Shown piece by piece: positions 24,283 to 33,364 of a DNA stretch of 33,474 nucleotides. The stretch comes from Sphingomonas bacterium (lineage in GTDB: Bacteria; Pseudomonadota; Alphaproteobacteria; Sphingomonadales; Sphingomonadaceae): assembly GCF_028293085.1 (NCBI RefSeq), contig NZ_JAQGLC010000398.1, forward strand, positions 1 to 33,474. The letters are read 5' to 3'. The position numbers were made by a program, and so were the translations under genes. How positions within the stretch are numbered: position 1 is the first letter of the stretch; every line of letters begins with the position of its first letter. The notes beneath the pieces were generated by a model. That model made no database searches, was not told where the DNA came from, and worked only from the letters and a program-made list of their open reading frames with translations.

Positions 24283-24298
24283 AAGTGAACGTTATCAA
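24283..24298. promoter_or_regulatory. LacI-type operator upstream of the TonB-dependent receptor
   Basis: The sequence AAGTGAACGTTATCAA carries, on the opposite strand, the exact 14-mer TTGATAACGTTCAC found at 16789-16802. It ends 44 bases before the receptor start. A possible promoter, TCGACA (24269-24274) and TTATCA (24292-24297) with 17 bases between, would place the operator over the -10. The divergent GH3 gene could be controlled by the same site. Confidence 0.65.
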
Positions 24299-24342
24299 CA
24301 AGGTGTGGGCTCAACCGCACTGTATAAATGGGGAGAGGATAT

Positions 24343-27336
24343 ATGCGCCGTTTCTCGGCTCGCGTGCTGTCGCGATTGGTGATTGGGGCCTCGGTTCTGG
24401 CGATTTCCGCCGTCTCCGGCGTCGCCGAGGCACAGGAAGCAACCACTCAGGATCAACCGGCCGGAGCAGCGGCGCCCGATGACGCCGACATCGTCGTCAC
24501 CGGCATCCGCGCCAGCTTGCGGGAATCGCGCGACATCAAGCGTGATTCGCAGGGCGTGGTCGACGCGATCTCTGCCGAAGACATCGGCAAGTTCCCCGAC
24601 ACCAACCTCGCCGAATCGCTGCAGCGCATCACCGGCGTGTCGATCGACCGGTCCAATGGTGAGGGTTCGCTCATCACCGTCCGCGGCTTCGGCCCCGAAT
24701 TCAACCTCGTCACGCTGAACGGCCGGCAAATGCCGACCTCCACGCTGGGCGACGGCGGCAGTGCGCCTTCGACGCGCTCGTTCGATTTCGCCAACCTCGC
24801 CTCGGAAGGCATTTCGGCCGTCGAGGTCTACAAGACCGGCCGCGCCACGGTCGAATCGGGCGGCATCGGCTCGACGATCAATATCCGCACCCCCCGGCCG
24901 CTCGACCGGCCCGGCATGCGCGGCAGCCTCTCGGTCAAGGGCGTGTATGATTCGTCGCGCAACGAGGGCAATCCGATCACCCCGGAAGTCTCCGGCATCT
25001 TCAGCACGACCCTCGCTGACGACCGTGTCGGCATCCTGCTGACCGGCGCCTATCAGAAGCGCAAGGCCAGCGTGAACCAGGCCAATGTCGGCTGGCGCGA
25101 CGGCTATCTCGGCAACGAGAATAACTGGGGCTCGCTCGCTCAGCCGGGCGACCCGCGTTACGCCAACATCACCAACCACCCTGACCCCACCGATGTCTAT
25201 CAGGTGCCGCAGAACGCGTCCTACGATCTCAACGACATCAATCGCGAGCGCATTAACGGTCAGCTCGTAGTGCAATTCCGTCCGGTCGACTCCCTCACCG
25301 CGACGCTGGACTATACCTATTCGCGCAATACGGTTGAGGTGCGGAACAGCAATGTCGGCATCTGGTTCAACCATAACGACACGTCGAGCGCCTGGACCGA
25401 CGGTCCCGTCGCCGGGCCGGTCTTCTACACCGAGCGTTTCGGCGTGAACGAGGGCAAGGACCTGTCCTATAGCGGCTCGCTGACCGCCAACCGTACCGAG
25501 AACAAGTCGATCGGCGGCAACCTGACCTGGAAGGCGCCGGGCGGCGTCACCATGGAGCTGGACTATCACCACTCCACCGCCGAATCGAAGCCGACCAACA
25601 AATATGGCTCGAGCGTCTCGGTCGGCAATGCCGTGTTCGGCATCGCAAGCCAGACGATCAATTTCGATCATGACCTGCCGGTCCTGTCCTACAACATGAA
25701 TCCCGGCATCAATGCGCTCAATGCGGCGCTGATCACCCCCACCGGCAACGCCTTCCGCAACGCCTATTTCCGCGACCAGATCGATCAGGTGCAGCTACGC
25801 GGTCATTACGACCATGATGGCGGCTTCCTCGACAGCCTCGATTTCGGCGTGTCGTTCATCAAGAACAAGGTCCGCTCGGCATTCGGCGTGATCCAGAACG
25901 ACACCTGGGGCGGCGCTGCGCCGGCGAGCTATATTCCGGACGACATCTTCCATCAGGTGTCGTTGCCCGACAAATTCCCGGGCCTCAGCCAGGCGGGCAT
26001 GATCCAGAGCTTCTACGCCTTCGATTTCGAACGGATGGTCACACTGATCGACACCAACACCGCAGCGCACCCGTCAGCGGTGTGCGGCGGCGACGGCGAC
26101 TGCCTGGCCACCTTCACGACCGATCGGCGCATCACCGAAAAGACCCTGTCGCCCTATTTGCAGATCAATACCGGTTTCGACGTCGGCGGGCGCCGGGCGC
26201 ACTTCGTCGCGGGTGCGCGGTACGAGCACACCCAGGTCGACTCCTCGGCTTTGGTGCCGGTCCCGACCGCAACGCGCTGGGTCGCCGCGAACGAATTCGG
26301 CCTGGTCTTTGGGGGCGGCAGCGCCTTCACCAGCTTCAAGGGAACCTATCAGAACTGGTTGCCTTCGGCCGATTTCGACATCGAGCCGTTGGCGGGTGTC
26401 AAGCTGCGGGCATCCTATAGCCACACCATCACGCGCGCCGATTATGCCAGCCTGCAGGGCGGCCGGACGCTCGATCAGCTGTTCCGCATCGGCGGCGGCA
26501 CGGGCAGCCAGGGCAATCCGGGCCTGATCCCGTACAAGTCCAAGAATATCGATCTGTCGGCGGAATGGTATTACGGCCAGGACAGCTATGTTTCGGTCGG
26601 CTATTTCCACAAGAACGTGTCGAACTTCCTCTCGACCACCCGCGTCGATACGTCGGCATTCAACCTCAGGAACCCGGGCTCCGGCCCGCGCTATGCCGCC
26701 GCGATCGCGGCACTGGGCGCCAATGCCGCCGCGGTCGATATCCGGCAATATATCTTCACCCACTACCCCGCCTCGACCGTTCAGACCGGCGTGGACGCCA
26801 ATGGTTATATCACCGGCGACATTCTCGGCCTGCCCGAGGACAATCTGCTGAACTTCCAGATCACCACGCCGACCAACAGCAACCAGACGGCCAATATCAG
26901 CGGCTGGGAATTCGCGGTCCAGCACAGCTTCTGGAACACCGGCATCGGTACGATCCTGAACTACACGATCGTCAACGGCAGCGCGGTCTACGACAACACG
27001 AAGCCGTCCAGCGTTGCGCAATTCGCGCTTGTCGGTCTCAGCAACAGCGCCAACGCGGTGCTGTTCTATGACAAGAAAGGCATACAGGCGCGCGTCGCGT
27101 ATAACTGGCGCGACCAGTTCCTGCAGGGCGGGGGCCCCAACCCCACTTATGTCGAAGCTTATGGCCAGGTCGACGCGAGCGCGAGCTACGAGTTCATCAA
27201 GGGCTTCACCGTCTTCGGCGAGGTCATCAACCTCACCGGCTCGGGGCGGCGTGCCCATCTGCGCTCTGATCGCAACGTGACCTTCGTGTCGCCGGGCTAT
27301 GCGCGCTATGCGGCGGGTGTCCGGTTCGCGTTCTGA
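24343..27336 (+). CDS. TonB-dependent outer membrane receptor (Xanthomonas/Caulobacter type)
   Basis: A protein of 997 residues from the ATG at 24343, preceded by GGGGAGAGG; an earlier in-frame start lacks support. A signal peptide (about 1-31) is followed by a TonB-box-like segment (ADIVVTGIR) and a plug domain with DISAEDIGKFPDTNLAESLQRITG-type features (seen as AISAEDIGKFPDTNLAESLQ), VRGFGPEFNLVTLNGR and VEVYKTGRATVESGG, all typical of the TonB-Xanth-Caul family. The rest is a 22-strand beta-barrel that ends in the classical C-terminal Phe (YAAGVRFAF). It takes up large substrates across the outer membrane with energy from TonB. The glucanase neighbours suggest beta-glucan oligosaccharides as substrate. 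It is followed by a terminator and the halogenase/SapC operon. Confidence 0.95.
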   Translation: MRRFSARVLSRLVIGASVLAISAVSGVAEAQEATTQDQPAGAAAPDDADIVVTGIRASLRESRDIKRDSQGVVDAISAEDIGKFPDTNLAESLQRITGVSIDRSNGEGSLITVRGFGPEFNLVTLNGRQMPTSTLGDGGSAPSTRSFDFANLASEGISAVEVYKTGRATVESGGIGSTINIRTPRPLDRPGMRGSLSVKGVYDSSRNEGNPITPEVSGIFSTTLADDRVGILLTGAYQKRKASVNQANVGWRDGYLGNENNWGSLAQPGDPRYANITNHPDPTDVYQVPQNASYDLNDINRERINGQLVVQFRPVDSLTATLDYTYSRNTVEVRNSNVGIWFNHNDTSSAWTDGPVAGPVFYTERFGVNEGKDLSYSGSLTANRTENKSIGGNLTWKAPGGVTMELDYHHSTAESKPTNKYGSSVSVGNAVFGIASQTINFDHDLPVLSYNMNPGINALNAALITPTGNAFRNAYFRDQIDQVQLRGHYDHDGGFLDSLDFGVSFIKNKVRSAFGVIQNDTWGGAAPASYIPDDIFHQVSLPDKFPGLSQAGMIQSFYAFDFERMVTLIDTNTAAHPSAVCGGDGDCLATFTTDRRITEKTLSPYLQINTGFDVGGRRAHFVAGARYEHTQVDSSALVPVPTATRWVAANEFGLVFGGGSAFTSFKGTYQNWLPSADFDIEPLAGVKLRASYSHTITRADYASLQGGRTLDQLFRIGGGTGSQGNPGLIPYKSKNIDLSAEWYYGQDSYVSVGYFHKNVSNFLSTTRVDTSAFNLRNPGSGPRYAAAIAALGANAAAVDIRQYIFTHYPASTVQTGVDANGYITGDILGLPEDNLLNFQITTPTNSNQTANISGWEFAVQHSFWNTGIGTILNYTIVNGSAVYDNTKPSSVAQFALVGLSNSANAVLFYDKKGIQARVAYNWRDQFLQGGGPNPTYVEAYGQVDASASYEFIKGFTVFGEVINLTGSGRRAHLRSDRNVTFVSPGYARYAAGVRFAF

Positions 27337-27373
27337 CACACGACCAGAGCAACCGCGCCGGACTTTTCGGGAA

Positions 27374-27402
27374 GGGCATCCTAACGCTAGGGTGCCCTTT
27401 TC
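27374..27402 (+). terminator. Intrinsic terminator/attenuator between TonB receptor and halogenase operon
   Basis: GGGCATCCT (27374-27382), loop AACGCT, AGGGTGCCC (27389-27397): a nine-pair stem with one G-U pair, followed by TTTT (27398-27401). It lies 37 bases after the receptor stop and 31 bases before the next start. It would let the receptor be made in large excess over the downstream enzymes. Confidence 0.75.
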
Positions 27403-27432
27403 GGCCGCTGAAGATAAGGCGGTAGGGGCGGT

Positions 27433-29019
27433 ATGGAAGACGGGCGGCGACCAGTGGAAACGATCATCAACAAGGTCGTGATCGTCGGCGGGGGGACTGC
27501 CGGATGGCTCACGGCCTGCCTGATCGCGGCGCGCGCGAATCCGGCCGCCGAGAGGCCGATCAGCGTGACCCTGATCGAATCCCCCGATATTCCGACGATC
27601 GGTGTCGGCGAGGGAACGTGGCCGACGATGCGCGGAACGCTGGAGCGGATCGGCATCGCGGAAGCCGAATTCCTGACTGCCTGCGATGCCTCGTTCAAGC
27701 AGGGCTCGCGCTTCAATGGCTGGCTGACCGGCGCGGCGGACGACCATTATCTTCATCCCTTCACACCGCCGGTCGCCGGCGATCCGCGCGATCTGGTCGC
27801 GGCCTGGCAGGCGGAGGCTGCCGGTCGGCGCTTCGCGGATGTCGCCGGCCCGCAGCCAAAGATCTGCGCGCTCGATCTCGCGCCGCGCCAGCGTGCGATG
27901 CCCGATTATGCCGGGGCGCTGAACTATGCCTATCATCTCGATGCCGGAAAACTCGCCGCGCTGCTGGCCCGGCACGGATGCGAGCGGCTCGGCGTGCGCC
28001 ATCTGCGCGATCACGTCACGCAGATCGACATGGCGGGGAGCGGCGACATCGCAGCGGTTCGCACGCGCGCCAACGGCGCGGTCGAGGGTGATCTGTTCAT
28101 CGATTGCACCGGCCACGCGGCGCTCCTGATCGCCGGCCAGTACGGCGTCCCCTTCATCGACCGGGGCGGCGAGCTGTTCAATGACCGGGCGCTCGCGGTG
28201 CAGGTGCCGGTTGCTCCCGACAGCCCGATCGCCTCCCAGACAGAGGCCACCGCACATGCAGCGGGCTGGATCTGGGACATCGGCCTGCCGACGCGGCGCG
28301 GCGTCGGCTGTGTCTATTCCTCGCGCCATGCCAGCGATGACGAGGCCTCGGTAACGCTCGAGGCCTATCTGCGCCGGGCGATGCCGGGGCTCGGCGCCGA
28401 TCTGCCATCGATCCGCCGATTGTCCTTCTCGTCGGGCCATCGTGCGCGCTTCTGGGAACGAAATTGTCTGGCGATTGGCCAGTCGGCTGGCTTCCTCGAA
28501 CCACTCGAGGCGTCCGCGATCGTCATGATCGAGCTGTCGCTTGGTGCCCTGCTCGACAATTTCCCCGCGACGCGCGACGTGATGGCAGTGCACGCCGAGC
28601 GGTACAACGATCTGTTCCGCTATCGCTGGGATCGCATCGTCGATTTCCTCAAATTGCATTATGTCCTCAGCCGCCGCGACGAACCCTATTGGCGCGACCA
28701 TCGCGACCCGGGCAGCATCCCGGCCAGACTTCGCGACCTGCTGAGGATCTGGCGGTATCAGCCGCCCTCGGCGTCCGACTTTCCCGCGATCGACGAGATC
28801 TTCCCTCCCGCCAGCTATCAATATGTGCTGTATGGCCTGGGATTTCCTGCGCCGATCGGTGGCCCCATCATGACTGACACGCGGGAAGATGTGATGACGC
28901 AGCTTCGCCAGGCTGACCAACGGGCCCGTACGCTCGCTGCGAGCTTGCCGACCAACCGCCTGTATCTCGATGCGCTCCGCAAGGGCAGCACGTCTCCTGC
29001 CCTGGAACGGATTTCCTGA
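27433..29019 (+). CDS. Flavin-dependent tryptophan halogenase-like protein 1
   Basis: A 528-residue protein of the tryptophan halogenase family. The FAD-binding motif is [12 protein letters not shown] (residues 15-26). The catalytic Lys of the family corresponds to Lys89 (ASFKQGSRF), and the assisting Glu to Glu359 ([10 protein letters not shown]). The halogenase motif WxWxIP is altered to Trp279-Ile-Trp281-Asp-Ile-Gly-Leu-Pro. The substrate is unknown; family members encoded beside TonB receptors in Caulobacter-like bacteria include indole brominases, so halide oxidation is possible but unproven. It is the first gene of a tight operon with SapC, the cupin-like gene and halogenase 2. A GTG at 27454 is a less likely start. 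Confidence 0.88.
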   Translation: MEDGRRPVETIINKVVIVGGGTAGWLTACLIAARANPAAERPISVTLIESPDIPTIGVGEGTWPTMRGTLERIGIAEAEFLTACDASFKQGSRFNGWLTGAADDHYLHPFTPPVAGDPRDLVAAWQAEAAGRRFADVAGPQPKICALDLAPRQRAMPDYAGALNYAYHLDAGKLAALLARHGCERLGVRHLRDHVTQIDMAGSGDIAAVRTRANGAVEGDLFIDCTGHAALLIAGQYGVPFIDRGGELFNDRALAVQVPVAPDSPIASQTEATAHAAGWIWDIGLPTRRGVGCVYSSRHASDDEASVTLEAYLRRAMPGLGADLPSIRRLSFSSGHRARFWERNCLAIGQSAGFLEPLEASAIVMIELSLGALLDNFPATRDVMAVHAERYNDLFRYRWDRIVDFLKLHYVLSRRDEPYWRDHRDPGSIPARLRDLLRIWRYQPPSASDFPAIDEIFPPASYQYVLYGLGFPAPIGGPIMTDTREDVMTQLRQADQRARTLAASLPTNRLYLDALRKGSTSPALERIS

Positions 29020-29020
29020 A

Positions 29021-29737
29021 ATGGCCGACCACGCGATTCTTACCGCCACCGCGCACCGCGATCTGCGAATCCAGACCGGCCGCGCACCGGAACTGGGCGA
29101 CGCCGTCATGTGCTGCATCACCGTTCCCGACGAGTTCCGCCAGGTCCAGGACGACTATCCGATCCTGTTCCGGCTCGATGCCGAACGCGACAATTTCACC
29201 GCGCTGGCGATGTTCGGGTTCCAGAATGGCGAGAACCTCTATCTCGACGGCGGCCGCTGGGATGCCGATTATCTGCCCCTCGCGATCGATATTCAGCCAT
29301 TCCTGATCGGCGGGTCGGCGACCGATGACGGGGAAAAGCAGGTCCATGTCGACATGGCCAGCCCGCGGATCGCCAACGGCGAGGGCATGCGCGTGTTCGA
29401 CGAGGATGGGCGGCCGACGCCCTATCTGGAGACGATCACGGAGAAGCTTGGCGCGCTGGACGCGGGATATCGGGGATCGCAGGCCTTTTTCGCGGCGCTC
29501 CGCCGTCATGCGCTGCTCGAACCGCTGACGCTGGAGATCACGCTGGACGACGGATCGACCAACCGGCTGGTCGGCTTCCACGTGATCGACGAGGAACGGT
29601 TGCGGACGCTCGATGCGGGAGTCCTCGGCGATTTGCACGAGGCGGGGCATTTGATGCCGATCTTCATGGCGCTCGCCTCGCTCGGCAAGCTGCGGGACCT
29701 GATCGCGCGCAAGAACCGGCATCTCGGCCATGGCTGA
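29021..29737 (+). CDS. SapC family protein
   Basis: A protein of 238 residues from the ATG at 29021, one base after the halogenase stop. It fits the SapC family: a strand-rich start (HAILTATAHRDLRI), LDAERDNFTALAMFGFQNGENLYLDGGRWDADYLPLAI, and a C-terminal helix LASLGKLRDLIARKN. SapC was first named after a Campylobacter surface-layer-related gene, but its biochemical role is not established. In alphaproteobacteria and Xanthomonas it regularly lies beside TonB receptors, halogenases and cupin-like genes, as here. No signal peptide is seen, so it is cytoplasmic. It overlaps the next gene by eight bases. Confidence 0.87.
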   Translation: MADHAILTATAHRDLRIQTGRAPELGDAVMCCITVPDEFRQVQDDYPILFRLDAERDNFTALAMFGFQNGENLYLDGGRWDADYLPLAIDIQPFLIGGSATDDGEKQVHVDMASPRIANGEGMRVFDEDGRPTPYLETITEKLGALDAGYRGSQAFFAALRRHALLEPLTLEITLDDGSTNRLVGFHVIDEERLRTLDAGVLGDLHEAGHLMPIFMALASLGKLRDLIARKNRHLGHG

Positions 29738-30761
29738 GGCCGATCCCGGCATCTTCAGCGCGATCGCCCCGATTCCGGAGGTGACGGTGAACGGCGCCGC
29801 GGAGCTGGACGTGCGACTGCGCGGCGCGGATCGTCCCTTCGTCGTCCGCGGCCTGGTGGCCGACTGGCCGCTGGTCGCCGCCGGTCGTCGCTCGGGCCGC
29901 CAGGCGCGCGACTATCTGCTCGGCCTGCACCGTGACCGGCCCTTCACCGTCTCGGTTGGCGAGCAAGGCAGCGACGGGCGGATGTTCTACGACAGCGCGA
30001 TGGGCATGAATTTCCGCACGATGCGCGCAAAACTGCCGGAGATTTTCGCCCGGATCGACATGATCGAGGACATGGACGCGGCGCTGCCAATCTATCTCGC
30101 CTCGATCGACATGCACGAATATTTCGACGGGCTGCACGAAGCGAACCATGTCGATCTCGGCGATCGCACCAGCCTTGCGAGCATCTGGATGGGTACGCGC
30201 ACGCGGATCGCGGCGCATAACGACGTGCCCGACAATCTCGCCTGCGTCGCGGTCGGCCGCCGCCGCTTCACGCTGTTCCCGCGCGAGCAGTTCCGCAACC
30301 TGTACCTTGGGCCCGTCGACAATACGCCAGCGGGCCGCGCGATCAGCATGGTCGATTTCCATGCGCCCGACTTTTCGGCCCACCCGCGGTTCCGCGAGGC
30401 TCTGACACATGCCCAGACCGTCGAGCTGGACGCGGGCGACGCGCTCTACATTCCGGCCCTGTGGTGGCACCATGTCGAGGGGCTCGCGCCGTTCAACATA
30501 CTCGTCAATTACTGGTGGCGCGAAACGCCGCGCTGGCTCGGCCAGCCCCAGGACGCGCTCAACCATGCGCTGCTGGCGATCCGCGACCTGCCAGACGACC
30601 AGAAGGCCTATTGGCGCGACCTGTTCGACTATTATGTGTTCGCCAATAGCGACGAGGTCACAGCGCATATTCCCGAGGCCGGGCGCAGCGTGCTCGCGCC
30701 GCTCACACCCGAGAGCGCGGGCCGCCTCCGCGCCTATCTCCTGAGGCAATTGAGCCAATGA
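29730..30761 (+). CDS. Cupin-like (JmjC/FIH-type) 2-oxoglutarate-Fe(II) oxygenase-like protein
   Basis: A 343-residue protein of the cupin-like (Cupin_8) family related to JmjC/FIH hydroxylases. The iron ligands are visible: His163-Asn-Asp165 (AAHNDVPDN) and His247 in the usual IPALWWHHVEG segment. LFPREQFRNLYLGP and VDFHAPDF are also typical of the family. It should use iron, oxygen and 2-oxoglutarate to hydroxylate a protein or small molecule; the substrate is unknown. It has no signal peptide. The overlaps with SapC (eight bases) and halogenase 2 (ATGA, four bases) show tight co-expression. Confidence 0.88.
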   Translation: MAEADPGIFSAIAPIPEVTVNGAAELDVRLRGADRPFVVRGLVADWPLVAAGRRSGRQARDYLLGLHRDRPFTVSVGEQGSDGRMFYDSAMGMNFRTMRAKLPEIFARIDMIEDMDAALPIYLASIDMHEYFDGLHEANHVDLGDRTSLASIWMGTRTRIAAHNDVPDNLACVAVGRRRFTLFPREQFRNLYLGPVDNTPAGRAISMVDFHAPDFSAHPRFREALTHAQTVELDAGDALYIPALWWHHVEGLAPFNILVNYWWRETPRWLGQPQDALNHALLAIRDLPDDQKAYWRDLFDYYVFANSDEVTAHIPEAGRSVLAPLTPESAGRLRAYLLRQLSQ

Positions 30762-32266
30762 CCGACGGCATTCCGCATCCGCGACGCATCGTGATCGCCG
30801 GCGGCGGCACCGCCGGCTGGATGGCGGCGGCGGCGATCGCGCGCACGCTGGGCCGGACGGTCGATGTGACCCTGGTCGAATCCGACGCGATCGGCACGAT
30901 CGGCGTGGGGGAATCCACGATCCCGCCGCTCGTCACCTATAACCGCCTGCTCGGCATCAACGAGGCCGAGTTCATGCGCGCCACCCAGGCGACGTTCAAG
31001 CTGGGCATATTGTTCGACGACTGGAAGAATATCGGGGATCGCTATTTCCATTCCTTCGGCCTGACCGGCAAGGATCACTGGTCGGCCGGCTTCCAGCATT
31101 TCTGGCTATATGCCCGCACCAAGGGATATGAGCAGTCCTATGACGATTATTGCCTGGAGCTGATCGCGGCGCTGCAGGGCAAGTTCGCGCATCTCCCGGA
31201 CGACGGGATGAACTATGCGTACCAGCTCGATTCCACGCTGTATGCGAAGTTCCTCCGTACCATGGCGGAAGGCGACGGCACCAAGCGCGTCGAGGGCAAG
31301 ATCGCGCAGGTCGATCTCGATGGCGAGAGCGGCAATATCGCCGCGCTGGTGCTGGAGAACGGCACGCGGATCGAGGGCGACCTGTTCCTCGATTGCACCG
31401 GCTTCCGCGCGGTGCTGATCGAGCAGGCGCTGCACGCAGGCTTCGACGACTGGACCCACTATCTGCCGTGCGACAGCGCCATCGCGCTCCAGACGGAGAA
31501 TGTCCGCCCGCCCGTCCCCTATACCCGCGCGATGGCGCATGATGCCGGCTGGCAATGGCGCATTCCGCTGCAGCATCGCAGCGGCAACGGGATCGTCTAT
31601 TGCAGCCGCTATCTGACGAAGGAAAAAGCCCTCGAACGGCTGCTCGGCAATGTCGAGGGCGAGGTGCTGACCGAGCCCAATGTCCTCCGCTTCACCACCG
31701 GCACGCGGCGGCGCCAATGGTATCGCAACTGCATCGCGATCGGCCTGTCGGGCGGCTTCATGGAGCCGCTCGAATCGACCAGCATCCACCTGATCCAGCG
31801 CGCCGTGTTGCGGCTGATCCGGATGATGCCGCTCGGCGAGATCAGTGCGCGCGACGTGGCCGAGTTCAACGCTCAGCAGGACGCGGACGCGCTGCAGATC
31901 CGCGACTTCCTGATCCTCCACTACAAGGCGACCGAACGCCGCGACAGCCCCTTCTGGCGCCAGTGCGCGGCGATGCCGATCCCCGACACCCTCAGCCAGA
32001 AGATCGAGCTGTTCCGCGAGACCGGCCGGGTCTTCCGCAAGGATGAGGAATTGTTCGCCGAGAATAGCTGGGTCCAGGTGATGATGGGCCAGGGCATCAC
32101 GCCGCGCTCCTATCATCCGATCGCCGAGAAGCTGCCCGACGAGGAGCTCGCCAAGCTGCTCGGCACGATCCGGGACAATGTGACCCGCACCGTCGCCGCA
32201 CTGCCCGAGCACGGCGCCTATGTCGCCCGCTATTGCGGCGCGTCGACCCAGACGGCGCGAGGCTGA
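30758..32266 (+). CDS. Flavin-dependent tryptophan halogenase-like protein 2
   Basis: A 502-residue flavin-dependent halogenase family member with the complete motif set: FAD-binding IVIAGGGTAGWM near the start, catalytic Lys81 (ATFKLGILF), the halogenase signature Trp265-Gln-Trp267-Arg-Ile-Pro (WQWRIP) and Glu339 (FMEPLESTS). It diverges from halogenase 1 and is closer to the canonical motif set. It starts inside the cupin-like gene end (ATGA). The LacI gene starts only five bases after its stop, so all belong to one transcript. No substrate can be read from the sequence; partner flavin reductase is not encoded nearby. Confidence 0.9.
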   Translation: MTDGIPHPRRIVIAGGGTAGWMAAAAIARTLGRTVDVTLVESDAIGTIGVGESTIPPLVTYNRLLGINEAEFMRATQATFKLGILFDDWKNIGDRYFHSFGLTGKDHWSAGFQHFWLYARTKGYEQSYDDYCLELIAALQGKFAHLPDDGMNYAYQLDSTLYAKFLRTMAEGDGTKRVEGKIAQVDLDGESGNIAALVLENGTRIEGDLFLDCTGFRAVLIEQALHAGFDDWTHYLPCDSAIALQTENVRPPVPYTRAMAHDAGWQWRIPLQHRSGNGIVYCSRYLTKEKALERLLGNVEGEVLTEPNVLRFTTGTRRRQWYRNCIAIGLSGGFMEPLESTSIHLIQRAVLRLIRMMPLGEISARDVAEFNAQQDADALQIRDFLILHYKATERRDSPFWRQCAAMPIPDTLSQKIELFRETGRVFRKDEELFAENSWVQVMMGQGITPRSYHPIAEKLPDEELAKLLGTIRDNVTRTVAALPEHGAYVARYCGASTQTARG

Positions 32267-32271
32267 GACAG

Positions 32272-33339
32272 ATGGCACGGCGACGGCAGACCGTCACGAT
32301 CAAGCATGTGGCCGCCGATGCCGGCGTATCGCTCCAGACGGTCAGCCGCGTGATCAACAAGGAGCCGAACGTCCGGCCCGAGATGACGCTGCGGGTCCAG
32401 GCGTCGATCGACAAGCTCGGCTATGTGCCGTCGATCGCCGCGCAGCGCATGAGCGGATCCCGCTCCTATCTGATCCTCGCGCTGAACGACCGCGAACGCA
32501 CCATTGCCGGCTGGCGCAAGCGCGAGGGCACCGACTGGGTCGATCAGATGCTGCTCGGCGGCATGCTCACCTGCGCCGAGCATGGCTATCGCATGATCGT
32601 TGAGCTGGTCGACACGCATAGCGACCATATCGAGCGCGAGCTGCTCGGCGCGATCGCGGCGCTGCAGCCGGACGGCGTGATCCTGACGCCGCCGCATTCG
32701 CAGAACCCGATCATCATGAATCTTCTGGAAGAGCAGAAAATCAGCTTCGCGCGGATCGGCTCCCTCGCGGAGGGGCCCGGTTTCACCCTGACGATGGATG
32801 ACGGGGGGGCCGCACGCATGGCTACCGAGCATCTGATCGGGCTCGGCCACCGCAGGATCGGTTTCATGACGGGCTCGCCCGAATATGAGCTCAGCGCCTG
32901 GCGCCTCGATGGCTGGCGCGGGGCAATGGAAGCGGCGGGCCTGGAGACAAGCGGCCTGCTGGCGGAAGGCGATTTCAGCTATGGGTCGGGTACAAGGGCT
33001 GCAATCCAGTTGCTGGAGAGCGCCGCACCACCCAGCGCAATCATCGCATGCAACGACCAAATGGCGCTGGCGACGCTGGAAGCAGCTCGCGAGCGGGGCA
33101 TCGAGGTGCCGCGCGATCTTTCGCTGATCAGCTTCGATGACACGCCGATCGTCCGCTTCACGCATCCGCCGCTGACCGCGATCCTGCAACCGATCGCGGA
33201 CGTCGTTGCACGCGCCGTCGAACTGGTCATCGCGGATCAGGCCGGACGCGAGGTCCCCGACACACCGAGCGTCGTTCCGATGACATTGGTGCTGCGCGAG
33301 TCCACGGCGGCGCCCGGGCCTTCGAGGATCGAGCGGTGA
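32272..33339 (+). CDS. LacI-family transcriptional regulator 1
   Basis: A protein of 355 residues from the ATG at 32272. The N-terminal HTH (TIKHVAADAGVSLQTVSRVIN, about residues 9-29, plus the hinge region ending near MSGSRS) is canonical, with a periplasmic-binding-protein-like sensor domain after it (for example EHLIGLGHRRIGFMTG, ACNDQMALATLEAARERGI, DLSLISFDDTPIVRFTHPPLTAI). It probably represses the locus by binding the TTGnnAACGTTnnCAA sites at 16789 and 24283 until a sugar binds. It follows halogenase 2 directly and may thus be autoregulated with the operon. A longer upstream frame is not a plausible start. Confidence 0.93.
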   Translation: MARRRQTVTIKHVAADAGVSLQTVSRVINKEPNVRPEMTLRVQASIDKLGYVPSIAAQRMSGSRSYLILALNDRERTIAGWRKREGTDWVDQMLLGGMLTCAEHGYRMIVELVDTHSDHIERELLGAIAALQPDGVILTPPHSQNPIIMNLLEEQKISFARIGSLAEGPGFTLTMDDGGAARMATEHLIGLGHRRIGFMTGSPEYELSAWRLDGWRGAMEAAGLETSGLLAEGDFSYGSGTRAAIQLLESAAPPSAIIACNDQMALATLEAARERGIEVPRDLSLISFDDTPIVRFTHPPLTAILQPIADVVARAVELVIADQAGREVPDTPSVVPMTLVLRESTAAPGPSRIER

Positions 33340-33364
33340 CAGCCCGAACCGAGGAGCTCGGCGC

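Noticed and set aside
24321..24328. TATAAA just upstream of the TonB receptor as its -10 element.
   Set aside because: Transcription would begin within or after the ribosome binding site, only a few bases before the ATG, and there is no -35 at the right distance.
26074..29121. A 1015-codon open frame on the minus strand opposite the TonB receptor and halogenase 1.
   Set aside because: Its translation is low-complexity in Arg/Ala/Asp/Gly without any domain, and it lies antisense to two clearly recognised genes; such frames are common in GC-rich DNA.
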